Source: DASYVD01 sp050693035 (GTDB taxonomy: Bacteria > Actinomycetota > UBA4738 > CALAEC01). Taken from it: a stretch of 44,953 bases of DNA. Positions 24,264 through 32,795 of this stretch are shown piece by piece; the stretch's first letter is position 1; each line of letters begins with the position of its first letter. Below the pieces are notes generated by a model that searched no databases, had not been told where the DNA came from, and was given only the letters and a program-made list of their open reading frames with translations. The translations under genes and the position numbers were made by a program. Location of the stretch: assembly GCA_050693035.1 (NCBI GenBank), contig JBOGWB010000097.1:1-44953 (forward strand), read 5' to 3'.

Positions 24264-27200
24264 GTGAGGCAGCGCGACTCCACGCCGCTCTCGGATGAGC
24301 ACCCCCACGCCGACACGCCGCCGGAGATCATCCGGGCCATGGGCGGGAGGGGTGGGCGTGTCCCCACCCTTCAGCAGTGGCGAGCCATCAGCCACCCGCT
24401 CGAGCCGTGCGCGGTGGTGGCCGGGGCGGGCTCGGGGAAGACGGCGGTCATGGCGGCACGGGTGGTGTACCTGGCCCTCGTGGCCACGGGGAGCCTGCCC
24501 GCGGATCACCGGGGAGCGTTGCCCTCGCAGGCGCTGTGCCTCACCTTCACCAACAAGGCCGCGGAGGAGCTGGCCCGACGGGTTCGTGAAGCGACAGCGG
24601 ATCTGGGGCTGCCGGAGGGAGAGGAAGCGACGGTCCTCACCTACCACGCCTTCGCTGCGCGTCTCCTTGACGACTACGGCTTGCGGATGGGACTCGAGCC
24701 AGGACAACGCCTGCTGTCCGAGGCTCAGAAATGGCAGCTCGTAGTGTCCCTCCTGGAGGACCGGCAGTTCGAGCACCTGGAGGTTCGAACCCTTCGGAGC
24801 GTGGTCGGCGACGCGCTCGAACTTTCCGACCAGTGCGCCAACCACCTCGTCGATCCCGAGGTCGTCCGCGAGGACAGCCTGGCGTTCGCGGAGCGAGTCG
24901 AGATCAGCAGGGCCGACGATCGAACCGCTCGCACGCGAGCCCTCCAGCGCGCTGAGCTCGCGGAGGTCGTGGCTGCCTACCGTGAGCGGAAGCGGACGCT
25001 CGGGGTCATCGACTACGGCGACCAGATCGCGCTGGCCCATCGCCTGGTCCAGGAGCATCCCGAGGTCGTCGAGGAATTCCGGGCCCGGTTCCCGGTGGTC
25101 CTGCTGGATGAGTATCAGGACACCAACGTCGCTCAGGCCCGCCTGCTGCGAGCGCTGTGTGGGCCGGGCTACCCGGTGATGGCCGTTGGCGACCCCGACC
25201 AGAACATCTACGCATGGCGCGGCGCGAGCCTGGCCAACCTGCTCCGATTCCCGACCGAGTTCGGTAACGGCGGTGCAGCGGACCAGCGGCCGCTCTACGT
25301 GAACTTCAGGTCGGGGTCCCGGATCCTCGCCGTCGCGGACGAGGTCATCGGGCGGGTCCCGGAGGAGCGGCGGGCCCCAGACAAGACCCTACGGCCGCAC
25401 CCCGACCGCGGCGCGGGACGGGTCCGAGCCTTCGCGGCCTCGGACGAACGAAGCGAGGCAGGCCGGATCGCCGCTCTCATCAACGAGATGGCAGCCAGGC
25501 GTGATCGGACGCCCGAGGGTGAGGAGCCGTGGGGCGACTTCGCCGTCCTGTGCCGCAAGAAGCGCCTCTTCGGTCCGATCGCCGAGGTGCTGCGGGAGGA
25601 GGGCATACCCGTGGAGGTGGTGGACCTCGGCGGGTTGCTCCGTCTCCCCGAGGTGGTCGAAGTGGTGGCCTGGCTGAGGCTACTCGCCGACCCGTCGCGG
25701 AACGTGAGCTTGGCCCGCATCCTCCAGAGCCCCCGGTGGCGTATCGGCCATCGGGACCTCGTCGCCCTGGCGCGATGGTCGGCGGAGAGGAACCGTCACT
25801 TGTCGATAGCCCTTCCCGGAGAGGACGTCAGTCCGGGCGATGTCTCCTTCTCCCTGATGGAAGCGGTGACGAATGTCCACCCTCAGGAGCTGCCCGGTCT
25901 CTCCGAAGAGGCGCGGGAGCGGCTTGCCGAGTTCCACACCGCGTTCGAGGGGCTGGAGCGGGCCGCCCAGGGCGGGCTCGCCGACCTCGTCGCCGACGTG
26001 GTGGAGGAGACCGGGCTGATGAGAGAGCTCGAAGCGTCCACGAGCAAGGCGGCCCGTGGGGCGAAGCGGAACATCCTCAACCTGGTGCAACACGTCTCGG
26101 CGTTCTCTCCTGTAGAAGGGGAGGCCTCCCTCTCGACGCTGGTCGACTACCTCGACGCCGCCGAGGAGACCGAGGACGAGCTCGAGCCGGTGCAGGTATC
26201 TGAGGCCAACACGGTAAAGCTGCTCACCATCCACAAGGCCAAGGGACTGGAGTGGCCGGTCGTGTTCGTGCCCGGTCTCGCCACGGGACCGAGGTCGAGC
26301 ATCTTCCCCGATACCAGCCGACAGGCGAACCCGGTAACCCAGGCTGCTCGTCTCCCGTTCGAGCTTCGTGGTGACGCGGAGGTCCTGCCCCGATACGAAG
26401 GGAACCTCGATGCCTTCAGGGACGAACTCCGTTCCCGAGGGGAGGAGGAAGAACGGCGCCTGTGCTACGTGGCGCTAACGCGGGCCCGTGACGAGCTCGT
26501 GCTGTCGGGGGCGTACTGGTACGAGGGCCCGGCCCAGCCGTTCGAGCCCAGCTCCTTCTACGAGGAGATCGCCGCTCATGCTGAGAGTGAGGTGGTGGCG
26601 GTGGAGGAGCGCCCCGATGAGAACCCGCTCATCGCCCTGCGGGGGGAGCGCGCCGCCCGGTGGCCGGGGCCCGGGCACCGCGACGACACCGACGACCTCT
26701 TTCCAGAGGGATGGATGGCCGCAGCAGAGGCGGCAGTGCGCGATGCTTCGTCCGTGGACGAGCGAGTCGGGCGACTGGGGCCGGGAGAGCAGACGGCCTT
26801 TCGCTCGCGAGTGGAGGCCGACCTCGAGCGAGCCACGCTCATCGAGGAGCGCACGGGGCAGGGCGGCTCCGTCCCTCCTCCGACGTCCCTATCGGTCTCC
26901 GGAGTCCTCGACTACCTGCGGTGCCCGAAGCTCTTCTACTGGTCCCAGGTTCGGCCACTGCCCCGGCGGCCAAGCCCAGCGGCCCGCCTCGGGAGCGAAG
27001 TCCACCGGTGGATCGAGCTCGAGAGCCGAGGGCAGGCCACGCTGATCGACGTCGACGATCTTCCCGATCTGTCCACCGAGGAGCGCCTCACCGACCCGGG
27101 TCAGGAGGCCACCCTCAAGACAGCCTTCAAGAAGAGCCGGTTCGCGGAGCGCGTGCCGCTGTACGTTGAGCGGCCGTTCCTTCTGTGGATCGACGGGACG

Positions 27201-27599
27201 GTGGTCGGCGGGCGCATCGACGCGGTCTTCGGCGAGCCCGACGGGCCGTGGGAGGTGGTCGACTACAAGACCGGACGGGTCCCCTCCGAGGAGGACCCGA
27301 TGTTCGGCTTCCAGCTCGACCTGTACGGCCTGGCATGCGTCGAGATATGGGGAAAGCTACCGGAGGAGCTCACGCTCACCTACTTCTATCTGGCGGAAGA
27401 GAAGGAGGTGAGCCGGGCGGCCGGTGATCCGAAGGAAACGCGAGCCAGGATCGGGGAGGCCCTGGCGGGGATCGTGGGGGGCCGGTACGACCCGACGCCG
27501 AGCGCGCGGTGCCGCTGGTGCGACTTCCTCTCTTTCTGTGACGCCGGTCGAGCGTTCGTGGAGCAGCGTCGGGTCACAGGCGAGGCCGGCGGGTCCTGA
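24264..27599 (+). CDS. AdnB-like UvrD/RecB-type helicase-nuclease subunit
   Basis: A 1111-residue protein. The motor is complete: Walker A AGAGSGKTAVMAAR (about 53-66), CLTFTNKAAEELARR, LLDEYQDTNVAQARLL (about 281-296), GDPDQNIYAWRGA, NFRSGSRIL, LLTIHKAKGLEWPVVFVPG and YVALTRARDELVLSG. The C-terminal RecB-type nuclease has GSEVHRWIE, GGRIDAVFGEPDGPWEVVDYKTGR and QLDLYGLA. Four cysteines (about 887, 1082, 1085, 1091) suggest an iron-sulfur cluster. It follows the adnA-like gene by 19 bases in the same operon and is probably the leading motor of a heterodimer. The GTG at 24264 is the chosen start. Confidence 0.85.
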   Translation: MRQRDSTPLSDEHPHADTPPEIIRAMGGRGGRVPTLQQWRAISHPLEPCAVVAGAGSGKTAVMAARVVYLALVATGSLPADHRGALPSQALCLTFTNKAAEELARRVREATADLGLPEGEEATVLTYHAFAARLLDDYGLRMGLEPGQRLLSEAQKWQLVVSLLEDRQFEHLEVRTLRSVVGDALELSDQCANHLVDPEVVREDSLAFAERVEISRADDRTARTRALQRAELAEVVAAYRERKRTLGVIDYGDQIALAHRLVQEHPEVVEEFRARFPVVLLDEYQDTNVAQARLLRALCGPGYPVMAVGDPDQNIYAWRGASLANLLRFPTEFGNGGAADQRPLYVNFRSGSRILAVADEVIGRVPEERRAPDKTLRPHPDRGAGRVRAFAASDERSEAGRIAALINEMAARRDRTPEGEEPWGDFAVLCRKKRLFGPIAEVLREEGIPVEVVDLGGLLRLPEVVEVVAWLRLLADPSRNVSLARILQSPRWRIGHRDLVALARWSAERNRHLSIALPGEDVSPGDVSFSLMEAVTNVHPQELPGLSEEARERLAEFHTAFEGLERAAQGGLADLVADVVEETGLMRELEASTSKAARGAKRNILNLVQHVSAFSPVEGEASLSTLVDYLDAAEETEDELEPVQVSEANTVKLLTIHKAKGLEWPVVFVPGLATGPRSSIFPDTSRQANPVTQAARLPFELRGDAEVLPRYEGNLDAFRDELRSRGEEEERRLCYVALTRARDELVLSGAYWYEGPAQPFEPSSFYEEIAAHAESEVVAVEERPDENPLIALRGERAARWPGPGHRDDTDDLFPEGWMAAAEAAVRDASSVDERVGRLGPGEQTAFRSRVEADLERATLIEERTGQGGSVPPPTSLSVSGVLDYLRCPKLFYWSQVRPLPRRPSPAARLGSEVHRWIELESRGQATLIDVDDLPDLSTEERLTDPGQEATLKTAFKKSRFAERVPLYVERPFLLWIDGTVVGGRIDAVFGEPDGPWEVVDYKTGRVPSEEDPMFGFQLDLYGLACVEIWGKLPEELTLTYFYLAEEKEVSRAAGDPKETRARIGEALAGIVGGRYDPTPSARCRWCDFLSFCDAGRAFVEQRRVTGEAGGS

Positions 27600-27635
27600 T
27601 CGTTCGGCATTCCTGCCGGCTCGGGCCATGCCGTC

Positions 27636-28775
27636 TCAATTGCGGGGCAGCGCTTCTCCCCGGAGAGTCCGCCACCGTTGGAGCCACCTAGCCACGTCGG
27701 TGGGTGTGATGATCCCGATCACATCGCCGTTCTCGACGACGAGCACGCGATTCGTTTCACCATCCTGGAGTTTCGCCAATACCTGATCCATGCGCATGTC
27801 TGGGGGAACGATCACCTGATCGTTGAGATCGTCCATAGAGTCCCGGACCGTTCGACGGCTCCATTCATCGCGAGGCACTTTCCGGACGCCGCGCATGGAG
27901 ATGAAGCCCACCGTGTCGCCCTCGTGTTCGACAGGGAATCCGCCGTGGTCATACCGCATGAAGTGGCGTTCGACGGCCTCAGCCAGGGGGATGTCGGCAG
28001 GAATGGCCACGAGGTCGCGGGCCATCACATCCTCCGCATCGACTCCCTCGAGGATCCGCCGAACCCGGAGCTCCTCGTAGGAGCTGCGAGCGGCCTGGGC
28101 GAGGAACCACCCGATGAACGCGAGCCAGATCGCATTCCCGACCCTACCTTGGAGGAGGAACATCAGCCCCACTCCTACGAGCAGGAACCCCACGATCTGC
28201 CCGGTGATGCTGGCCACTCTAGTGGCCTTGGAGAGGCTGTTGCTGATCTTCCAGACGGCCGATCGGAGAACGCGCCCACCGTCGAGGGGAAACCCGGGCA
28301 GCAGGTTGAAGACGGCAAGGGCGATGTTGACGAATCCCAAATAGCCGAGCGCACCGACAACGGGGTCCGGAAGCAGCGACCCGCCGGCGAAGGCGACAAC
28401 CGCGAAGAGGGCGCCGAGAGCGAGACTGGTCAGTGGCCCGACCACGCTGATCAGGAACTCGTCCGCGGGGCCGCGGGACTCGACCTTGGCGTGGGTGGCT
28501 CCCCCGAAGATGAAGAGCGTGATCCCCCGGACCGGGATCTTCCGGCGGCGGGCCATGAGCGCGTGTGCCATCTCGTGGGTGAGAACCGACCCGAAGAAGA
28601 GGAATGCCGCGACTATCGCCAGCGCGACGCCGGCCCCCGTCGTGAGCTCTCGGTAGTCATAGGAGAACTGGACGTAGAGGCTGTAGGTGACGAGCAGGGC
28701 GATGAGGGTCCAGGACTGGTCGATCCGGATCTCCACGCCCGCGATCCTGCCTACCCGCCAGCCTTCGCCCATCAT
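27636..28775 (-). CDS. Site-2 protease family (M50) membrane metalloprotease with two CBS domains
   Basis: A 379-residue protein. Zinc motif HEMAH at 67-71 lies in a membrane helix and the third ligand Asp165 is in NLLPGFPLDGGR, both standard for M50 proteases. After about six hydrophobic segments comes a soluble tail with two CBS motifs (about 246-300, VMARDLVAIPADIPLAEAVERHFM; and about 310-370, VPPDMRMDQVLAKLQDGETNRVLVVENGDVIGIITPTDVARWL). Relatives cleave membrane-bound substrates such as anti-sigma factors; CBS domains often bind adenosyl ligands. No obvious substrate gene is adjacent. The start region is divergent from a histidine kinase gene. Confidence 0.93.
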   Translation of the reverse strand: MMGEGWRVGRIAGVEIRIDQSWTLIALLVTYSLYVQFSYDYRELTTGAGVALAIVAAFLFFGSVLTHEMAHALMARRRKIPVRGITLFIFGGATHAKVESRGPADEFLISVVGPLTSLALGALFAVVAFAGGSLLPDPVVGALGYLGFVNIALAVFNLLPGFPLDGGRVLRSAVWKISNSLSKATRVASITGQIVGFLLVGVGLMFLLQGRVGNAIWLAFIGWFLAQAARSSYEELRVRRILEGVDAEDVMARDLVAIPADIPLAEAVERHFMRYDHGGFPVEHEGDTVGFISMRGVRKVPRDEWSRRTVRDSMDDLNDQVIVPPDMRMDQVLAKLQDGETNRVLVVENGDVIGIITPTDVARWLQRWRTLRGEALPRN

Positions 28776-28859
28776 GCCCTTAGGCTACCCGCTGTCAGGC
28801 GAACCGGCCCTTCCGGGAGCACCGCTCCAGAGGGGCCAGTCCGTTTTGGCTAGGGAGGT

Positions 28860-28875
28860 GTCCCCCGACTGGGGA
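28860..28875. promoter_or_regulatory. Second copy of the GTCCCCCGA-N-TGGGG element
   Basis: GTCCCCCGACTGGGGA matches the palindrome at 10071 in 14 of its first 15 bases, although its right arm is one G shorter. On the minus strand it is followed by 6 bases and CTAGCC plus an A run, the same arrangement as the first site (CTACGC then A run). It lies between the divergent protease and histidine kinase genes and could serve either. Confidence 0.5.
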
Positions 28876-28899
28876 TGGGGACGGCCTCTGCCCAGCGTA

Positions 28900-28928
28900 T
28901 TGACGTTTGGAAGGCACCTCGTCACGAT
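28900..28928 (+). promoter_or_regulatory. Probable promoter of the first membrane histidine kinase
   Basis: TTGACG at 28900-28905 and CACGAT at 28923-28928 are separated by 17 bases; the first hexamer is nearly perfect, the second weak. The predicted start is near 28935, 11 bases before the ATG at 28946. The GTCCCCC element would be centred about 66 bases upstream of that start, a usual activator position. Confidence 0.45.
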
Positions 28929-28945
28929 GCACGCAACGCGGGCCC

Positions 28946-30385
28946 ATGACTGCTTCCAGTCTCTCGGTCTTTCAGCAATCCCGACCCGCCCGCTCGCCCG
29001 ACCGCGACCCCCTGAGCGCCCACCTGTTCACCGCCGGCGTGGTGGCCATCCTGGCCTTCCTGCTGGTACAGGACAGGGAATCCATTCTCCAGACGATCCA
29101 GACTCGATGGCCAGCACTCGTCTTCTGGACAGTGCTCGTTTTCGTCGTTGACCTGTTCCCGATCCGAGCTGGAGAACGTTGGCTAACCCTGGACGTGCCC
29201 ATCCTTCTCGCGGTGGCCTTCTTGTACACAGGCGAGGCTGGTGCGGCGGTTGCCCTATTGGGAGCCATCGATGTCCGAGAGATTCGGCGAGAGGTCTCTT
29301 TGTTGCGAGCCATCTTCAATCGGGGACAGATTGCCCTCAGCATATTGATGGCCGGGAAGGCCTTTCACTTGATTGCTGGTGGCCTAGAGCCATGGACAAC
29401 GGCAATGGCAGCCGCAGCGCTGGCTCTCGCGCTGGAGTATGCGGTCAACGTGCTTCTGGTTACTTCGTTTGGGTTGCTCCTTCCATCCCCCCCGGGCGCT
29501 CCACGCCAGGGTTCCCGCGTTCTCAGCGTCGGGAAGCCCGGTCCGTTCTTGGCGACGTACCTTGGTTACGGGGCGCTCGCCCTGGTTCTTGCTTATCTCT
29601 TCGCGCGAGTCGGAGCCTGGTCGGTTGTTTCCTTCTTGATCCCAATACTCGTGGCGAGGCAAATGCTTATCCGAGGCCAGTCGCTAGAATTGATGGCCCA
29701 GGAGCTAAGAGATAGTGAGCGCCTTCTCAAGCGCTTGGTCGATCGAGCGGTGGATGAGCGTCACGACGAGCGGTTGAGAATCGCGTCCGACCTTCACGAT
29801 GATGTCCTCCAAGCGCTTACACGGCTATGGCTTCTTGCCAAGATTCTTGAAGGCCAGGGGCTTCCCGATTCCCCGGAACTCCACGAACTCGTGGATGGCT
29901 CAGAGATGTCCATCGAATCCCTTCGCAAGGTGATTCATGATCTGAACAAGTCGCCTCTAGGCAGAGGTGGTTTGCTCCCCACGCTCAGGCAGTTGGCAAG
30001 GGATTTGCAGCTCGAGTGGAAGACTCGGGTCAGGCTGGAAGCTCCCTCCAAATTGAATCTGGACGCCCGGCGCCAGGTTCTCGCCTACCAGGTAACCCGC
30101 GAAGCGATTCTGAATGCCCTCAAGCATTCTGGCGGGACGGAAGTACGGGTTCTGGTCGCTCAGGATCCAGACGCAGTCGTGCTGACCGTGGAGGACGACG
30201 GCATTGGTTTTGAGATTGAGAGAGTCAATCAAGGTTCTCATTTCGGGCTCGACCTGATGAAGCGGCGTGTTCAGAGAGCAGGAGGAGAGATCCGCATCCA
30301 GAGCGAACCGCGCGTGGGAACGAGGCTCACGGCGACGATTCCGCTTGAGCCTCGTTCCGGCGAGTCTACGCCAAGCTCAGATTAG
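28946..30385 (+). CDS. Membrane sensor histidine kinase (HisKA_3 type), first of two relatives
   Basis: A 479-residue kinase. The first 240 residues contain about seven hydrophobic segments and the conserved block RE-x-R-x5-LRAIFNRGQIALS, also seen in the next kinase. Then come a coiled coil, a HisKA_3 domain with His284 (IASDLHDDVLQAL), and a HATPase with NALKHSG, DDGIGF and FGLDLMKRR. The ATG at 28946 is preferred over the TTG at 28907. No response regulator gene is adjacent. The DNA has visibly lower GC (about 55% in places) and more A/T-ending codons than the flanking genes, which suggests transfer or a different age. Confidence 0.9.
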   Translation: MTASSLSVFQQSRPARSPDRDPLSAHLFTAGVVAILAFLLVQDRESILQTIQTRWPALVFWTVLVFVVDLFPIRAGERWLTLDVPILLAVAFLYTGEAGAAVALLGAIDVREIRREVSLLRAIFNRGQIALSILMAGKAFHLIAGGLEPWTTAMAAAALALALEYAVNVLLVTSFGLLLPSPPGAPRQGSRVLSVGKPGPFLATYLGYGALALVLAYLFARVGAWSVVSFLIPILVARQMLIRGQSLELMAQELRDSERLLKRLVDRAVDERHDERLRIASDLHDDVLQALTRLWLLAKILEGQGLPDSPELHELVDGSEMSIESLRKVIHDLNKSPLGRGGLLPTLRQLARDLQLEWKTRVRLEAPSKLNLDARRQVLAYQVTREAILNALKHSGGTEVRVLVAQDPDAVVLTVEDDGIGFEIERVNQGSHFGLDLMKRRVQRAGGEIRIQSEPRVGTRLTATIPLEPRSGESTPSSD

Positions 30386-30465
30386 GCTTTCCAAGGGGCT
30401 CCGCCCGCCAGTAGCAAAGCAACCAGCGAGCTAACCGCCGCGGCAATACGCGTCCAAAGACGCAT
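30382..30465 (-). CDS. Tiny hydrophobic peptide, 27 residues
   Basis: An open frame of 27 codons plus stop that reads MRLWTRIAAAVSSLVA then LLLAGGAPWKA. It has a basic start, a hydrophobic stretch long enough to cross or insert into the membrane, and a short polar end. The case for translation is the leader GGAGAGGAGGAGGTGGGCGG directly before the ATG, an excellent ribosome binding site with good spacing. Its stop codon overlaps the stop of the histidine kinase by 3 bases. No homologue is known to me. It might be a small membrane regulator of one of the kinases, a toxin-like peptide, or chance. Confidence 0.45.
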   Translation of the reverse strand: MRLWTRIAAAVSSLVALLLAGGAPWKA

Positions 30466-30707
30466 CCGCCCACCTCCTCCTCTCCGCGTCAGCACCTTGA
30501 CGCTGACGCCTGCCCAACTTCTGACCGAGAGGGGGGCTTCACAACCCCCTTCCCATGGCCAGGTCCGCCCTCAATATGGGGGTCGGCCATCTGGCCCACA
30601 AGGAGAAGCGTCGCCTACAGCATTTTGCGTAGGGCTATGGAGCACCCCTCAAGATTCCAGAAAGACTACCGAGTTCAGTTTGGGCAGCCTATCCTTGGTG
30701 GACCACT
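30466..30707. other. Intergenic region between the two membrane kinases
   Basis: It holds the leader of the tiny peptide gene on the minus strand, with an inverted repeat GCGTCAGC-N8-GCTGACGC (30486-30509) just before its ribosome binding site; a degenerate match to the GTCCCCC element (CCCTCAATATGGGGGTC, 30568-30584); and, near the right end, TATCCT at 30690-30695, a possible -10 for the second kinase, whose ATG lies 12 bases further on. No further gene is supported. Confidence 0.45.
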
Positions 30708-32189
30708 ATGGCAGGGACAACTGTTGCCGCTCTAGCTCAGGACACGGCCCGGATAGGCCGAGCGCACCTAGTGCGCCTCTTTGAGTTGTTGGTGATTCTG
30801 CCGACCCTCGGCCTCATCGTTGCGAACCTAGCCCTCGGCGGTTTCGCTGTATTTGCGGATCCGAAAATCGTGCTCGGATTTGTCTTCTGGATTGTGGTCA
30901 TCGCCGTAGTAGAGCTACTGCCCGTCCCGACTTGGAAATCCCTCCAGCTGAGCCTCGCATTCCCACTGTTTACCGCTGCTGCTTTCCTCCCCATCTTTCC
31001 GGCCGAGGTCGCTGGCCTGGTGGCCTTTCTAGGATCCTCCGACCCGCGCGAGCCCAAACGGCAAATACGTCCCCTCCGAGCGCTCTTTAATCGAAGCCAG
31101 GTTGCGCTTTCCGTGTTCGCTGCGTCGCTCATATATCATGCTCTCCAAAGCTCGGAGACAGGTTGGCCCGGCATCCTCGCCGCTGCGATAGTCGCGGTTC
31201 TCCTGTTCCACGTGGTCAACTCCACTCTGGTGAGCATAGCTGTAGGGCTTACATACGACGTCCCAGTACGTGAGGTGTTCCGGAAGTTGCGGATTGGAAA
31301 CCCTCTCGAGTTTCTGGCCTCATACCTGGGTTTGGGGTTCCTCGGCGTCTTGCTAGCTCAGCTGTATATCGAGATGGGTGAGTGGGCTGTCGCGGCCTTC
31401 GCCGGGCCTCTCTTGTTGGCGAGACAGATGTTCTTCCGGACCCGGGCGCTCGAGGAAGCGACGAAGGAACTCCGTGATCGCGAAGTGCTTCTCAGGGCCC
31501 TATCGAACCGGATGGCCGAAGAGCGCCACGACGAGCGGATGCAGATCGCAGGGTATCTCCACGACGATCTGGCCCAGGTGCTCTTCCGTATGTCGCTCCA
31601 TATCGACATCGGTCAGAAGCACCTCGACAAAGGCAACCTCGGGGACCTTCAGCGTGAGCTCTCCGCGGTTCGGTCGTCGCGGGATCGCACCATGGAGTTG
31701 ATCCGTAGCCTCATCAAGGACCTCCGTCAGTCGCCGCTCGGGCGGGCTGGACTTGCGGAGGCGATCGCGTCCTTCTGCTCTGACGCGGAGAAGACAGCAG
31801 GCGCCAGGTTCGTCACACGCCTTCAGGACGTCGACATGCCTCCGCCCGTCCAGCTCCTGTGCTACCAGGTCGCGCGGGAGGCGGTCATGAATGCGGTCAA
31901 GCACTCAAGCGCGAGCGAGATCCGGGTGAGCCTCGAGAGAAGCATGGATGGAGCTCGGGTTACCGTCGCGGATGACGGGACCGGTTTCGACGTGGAGCGA
32001 GGGTCACCGGAAGGACACTTCGGCCTGACCCTGATGCGTGAGCGCGCTCAGGTCGCCGGTGGCGCCTTCAGGATCGAGAGCGAGCCCGGAAAGGGAACCA
32101 CCATCCTCGCGGAGTTCCCTACGTCGTGGCTTTCCCAGGCGACGGACGGTCAAGAGACCGCGACCGAGGCTCAGCAAGGCCAAGCATAG
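30708..32189 (+). CDS. Membrane sensor histidine kinase (HisKA_3 type), second of two relatives
   Basis: A 493-residue kinase with the same layout as the one upstream: an N-terminal membrane region with VVELLPVPTWKSLQL and the block DPREPKRQIRPLRALFNRSQVALS, a coiled coil, HisKA_3 with His285 (IAGYLHDDLAQVL), and a HATPase with NAVKHSSA, DDGTGF and FGLTLMRERA. The shared block in both membrane regions shows a duplication or joint origin. No response regulator is next to it. Its last 71 bases overlap the convergent DUF5317 gene, and GC rises toward normal in its second half. Confidence 0.9.
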   Translation: MAGTTVAALAQDTARIGRAHLVRLFELLVILPTLGLIVANLALGGFAVFADPKIVLGFVFWIVVIAVVELLPVPTWKSLQLSLAFPLFTAAAFLPIFPAEVAGLVAFLGSSDPREPKRQIRPLRALFNRSQVALSVFAASLIYHALQSSETGWPGILAAAIVAVLLFHVVNSTLVSIAVGLTYDVPVREVFRKLRIGNPLEFLASYLGLGFLGVLLAQLYIEMGEWAVAAFAGPLLLARQMFFRTRALEEATKELRDREVLLRALSNRMAEERHDERMQIAGYLHDDLAQVLFRMSLHIDIGQKHLDKGNLGDLQRELSAVRSSRDRTMELIRSLIKDLRQSPLGRAGLAEAIASFCSDAEKTAGARFVTRLQDVDMPPPVQLLCYQVAREAVMNAVKHSSASEIRVSLERSMDGARVTVADDGTGFDVERGSPEGHFGLTLMRERAQVAGGAFRIESEPGKGTTILAEFPTSWLSQATDGQETATEAQQGQA

Positions 32190-32757
32190 ACGACGTCAGG
32201 AAGAGGGCCGCGCCAACATACGCGATGACGTCGCCGATGCTCACCACGATGTTGAACGGTGAGCCCACCGGGATCACATCTGCCAACGGAAGGAGCACAT
32301 CCCGTTCGTCGGCCAGGTGGTGCTTCGGTGCGTCGCTGGAGGCAAGCTTCCCGATCGCTTCACCTTGTCCGGACTGCCGTACCGCATCCGCCGACACCGG
32401 CATCCCCTCGTTCGCCGTGATCACCACCGCGTTCAGGAGCAATCCGATGGCGATGACCAGGAAGCCTCGCAGCCGCCAGTTGACTGCCACGAAGAGCAAG
32501 AGCAGGGCGAATGAGAGGAGCAATACACCAAGGGGAAGCACCTCCTGCAGGGGACCTTCTGGACGGGGGATGGGGGCCACCTGGAGGACGAGCCCGACCA
32601 ACGCGAGTGGCCACAGATGGATGCGAACCGTCCCCAGGTTCCGCAACCTACCCCCGAACCCCCACCCCAAGAGGAGACCGATCCCGAGGATCGCCGCCAG
32701 GAGGAGCACGCGGCCATCATAGGTGACCGGCCACGATGCCCTGACCAGCCTTTCCAT
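32119..32757 (-). CDS. DUF5317 family membrane protein
   Basis: A 212-residue protein with about five membrane segments and the family motif region: NAVVITANEGMPVSADAVRQSG, then HHLADERDVLLPLADVIPVGSPFNIVVSIGDVIAYVGAALFL. DUF5317 proteins are common in actinomycetes and related bacteria and have no established function. The C-terminal 20 residues lie within the overlap with the convergent kinase gene. The start ATG at 32757 abuts the promoter of the divergent phosphatase-superfamily gene. Confidence 0.82.
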   Translation of the reverse strand: MERLVRASWPVTYDGRVLLLAAILGIGLLLGWGFGGRLRNLGTVRIHLWPLALVGLVLQVAPIPRPEGPLQEVLPLGVLLLSFALLLLFVAVNWRLRGFLVIAIGLLLNAVVITANEGMPVSADAVRQSGQGEAIGKLASSDAPKHHLADERDVLLPLADVIPVGSPFNIVVSIGDVIAYVGAALFLTSSMLGLAEPRSRSLDRPSPGKATT

Positions 32758-32785
32758 TGCTCCCCGGCTGCCTTTGGCATAGGTT
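32757..32785 (+). promoter_or_regulatory. Possible promoter of the membrane phosphatase-superfamily gene
   Basis: TTGCTC (32757-32762) and TAGGTT (32780-32785) are spaced by 17 bases; each matches consensus at only three positions. The ATG at 32796 would lie close to the transcription start. The -35 overlaps the DUF5317 start codon. Confidence 0.3.
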
Positions 32786-32795
32786 CTCGGCGGCG

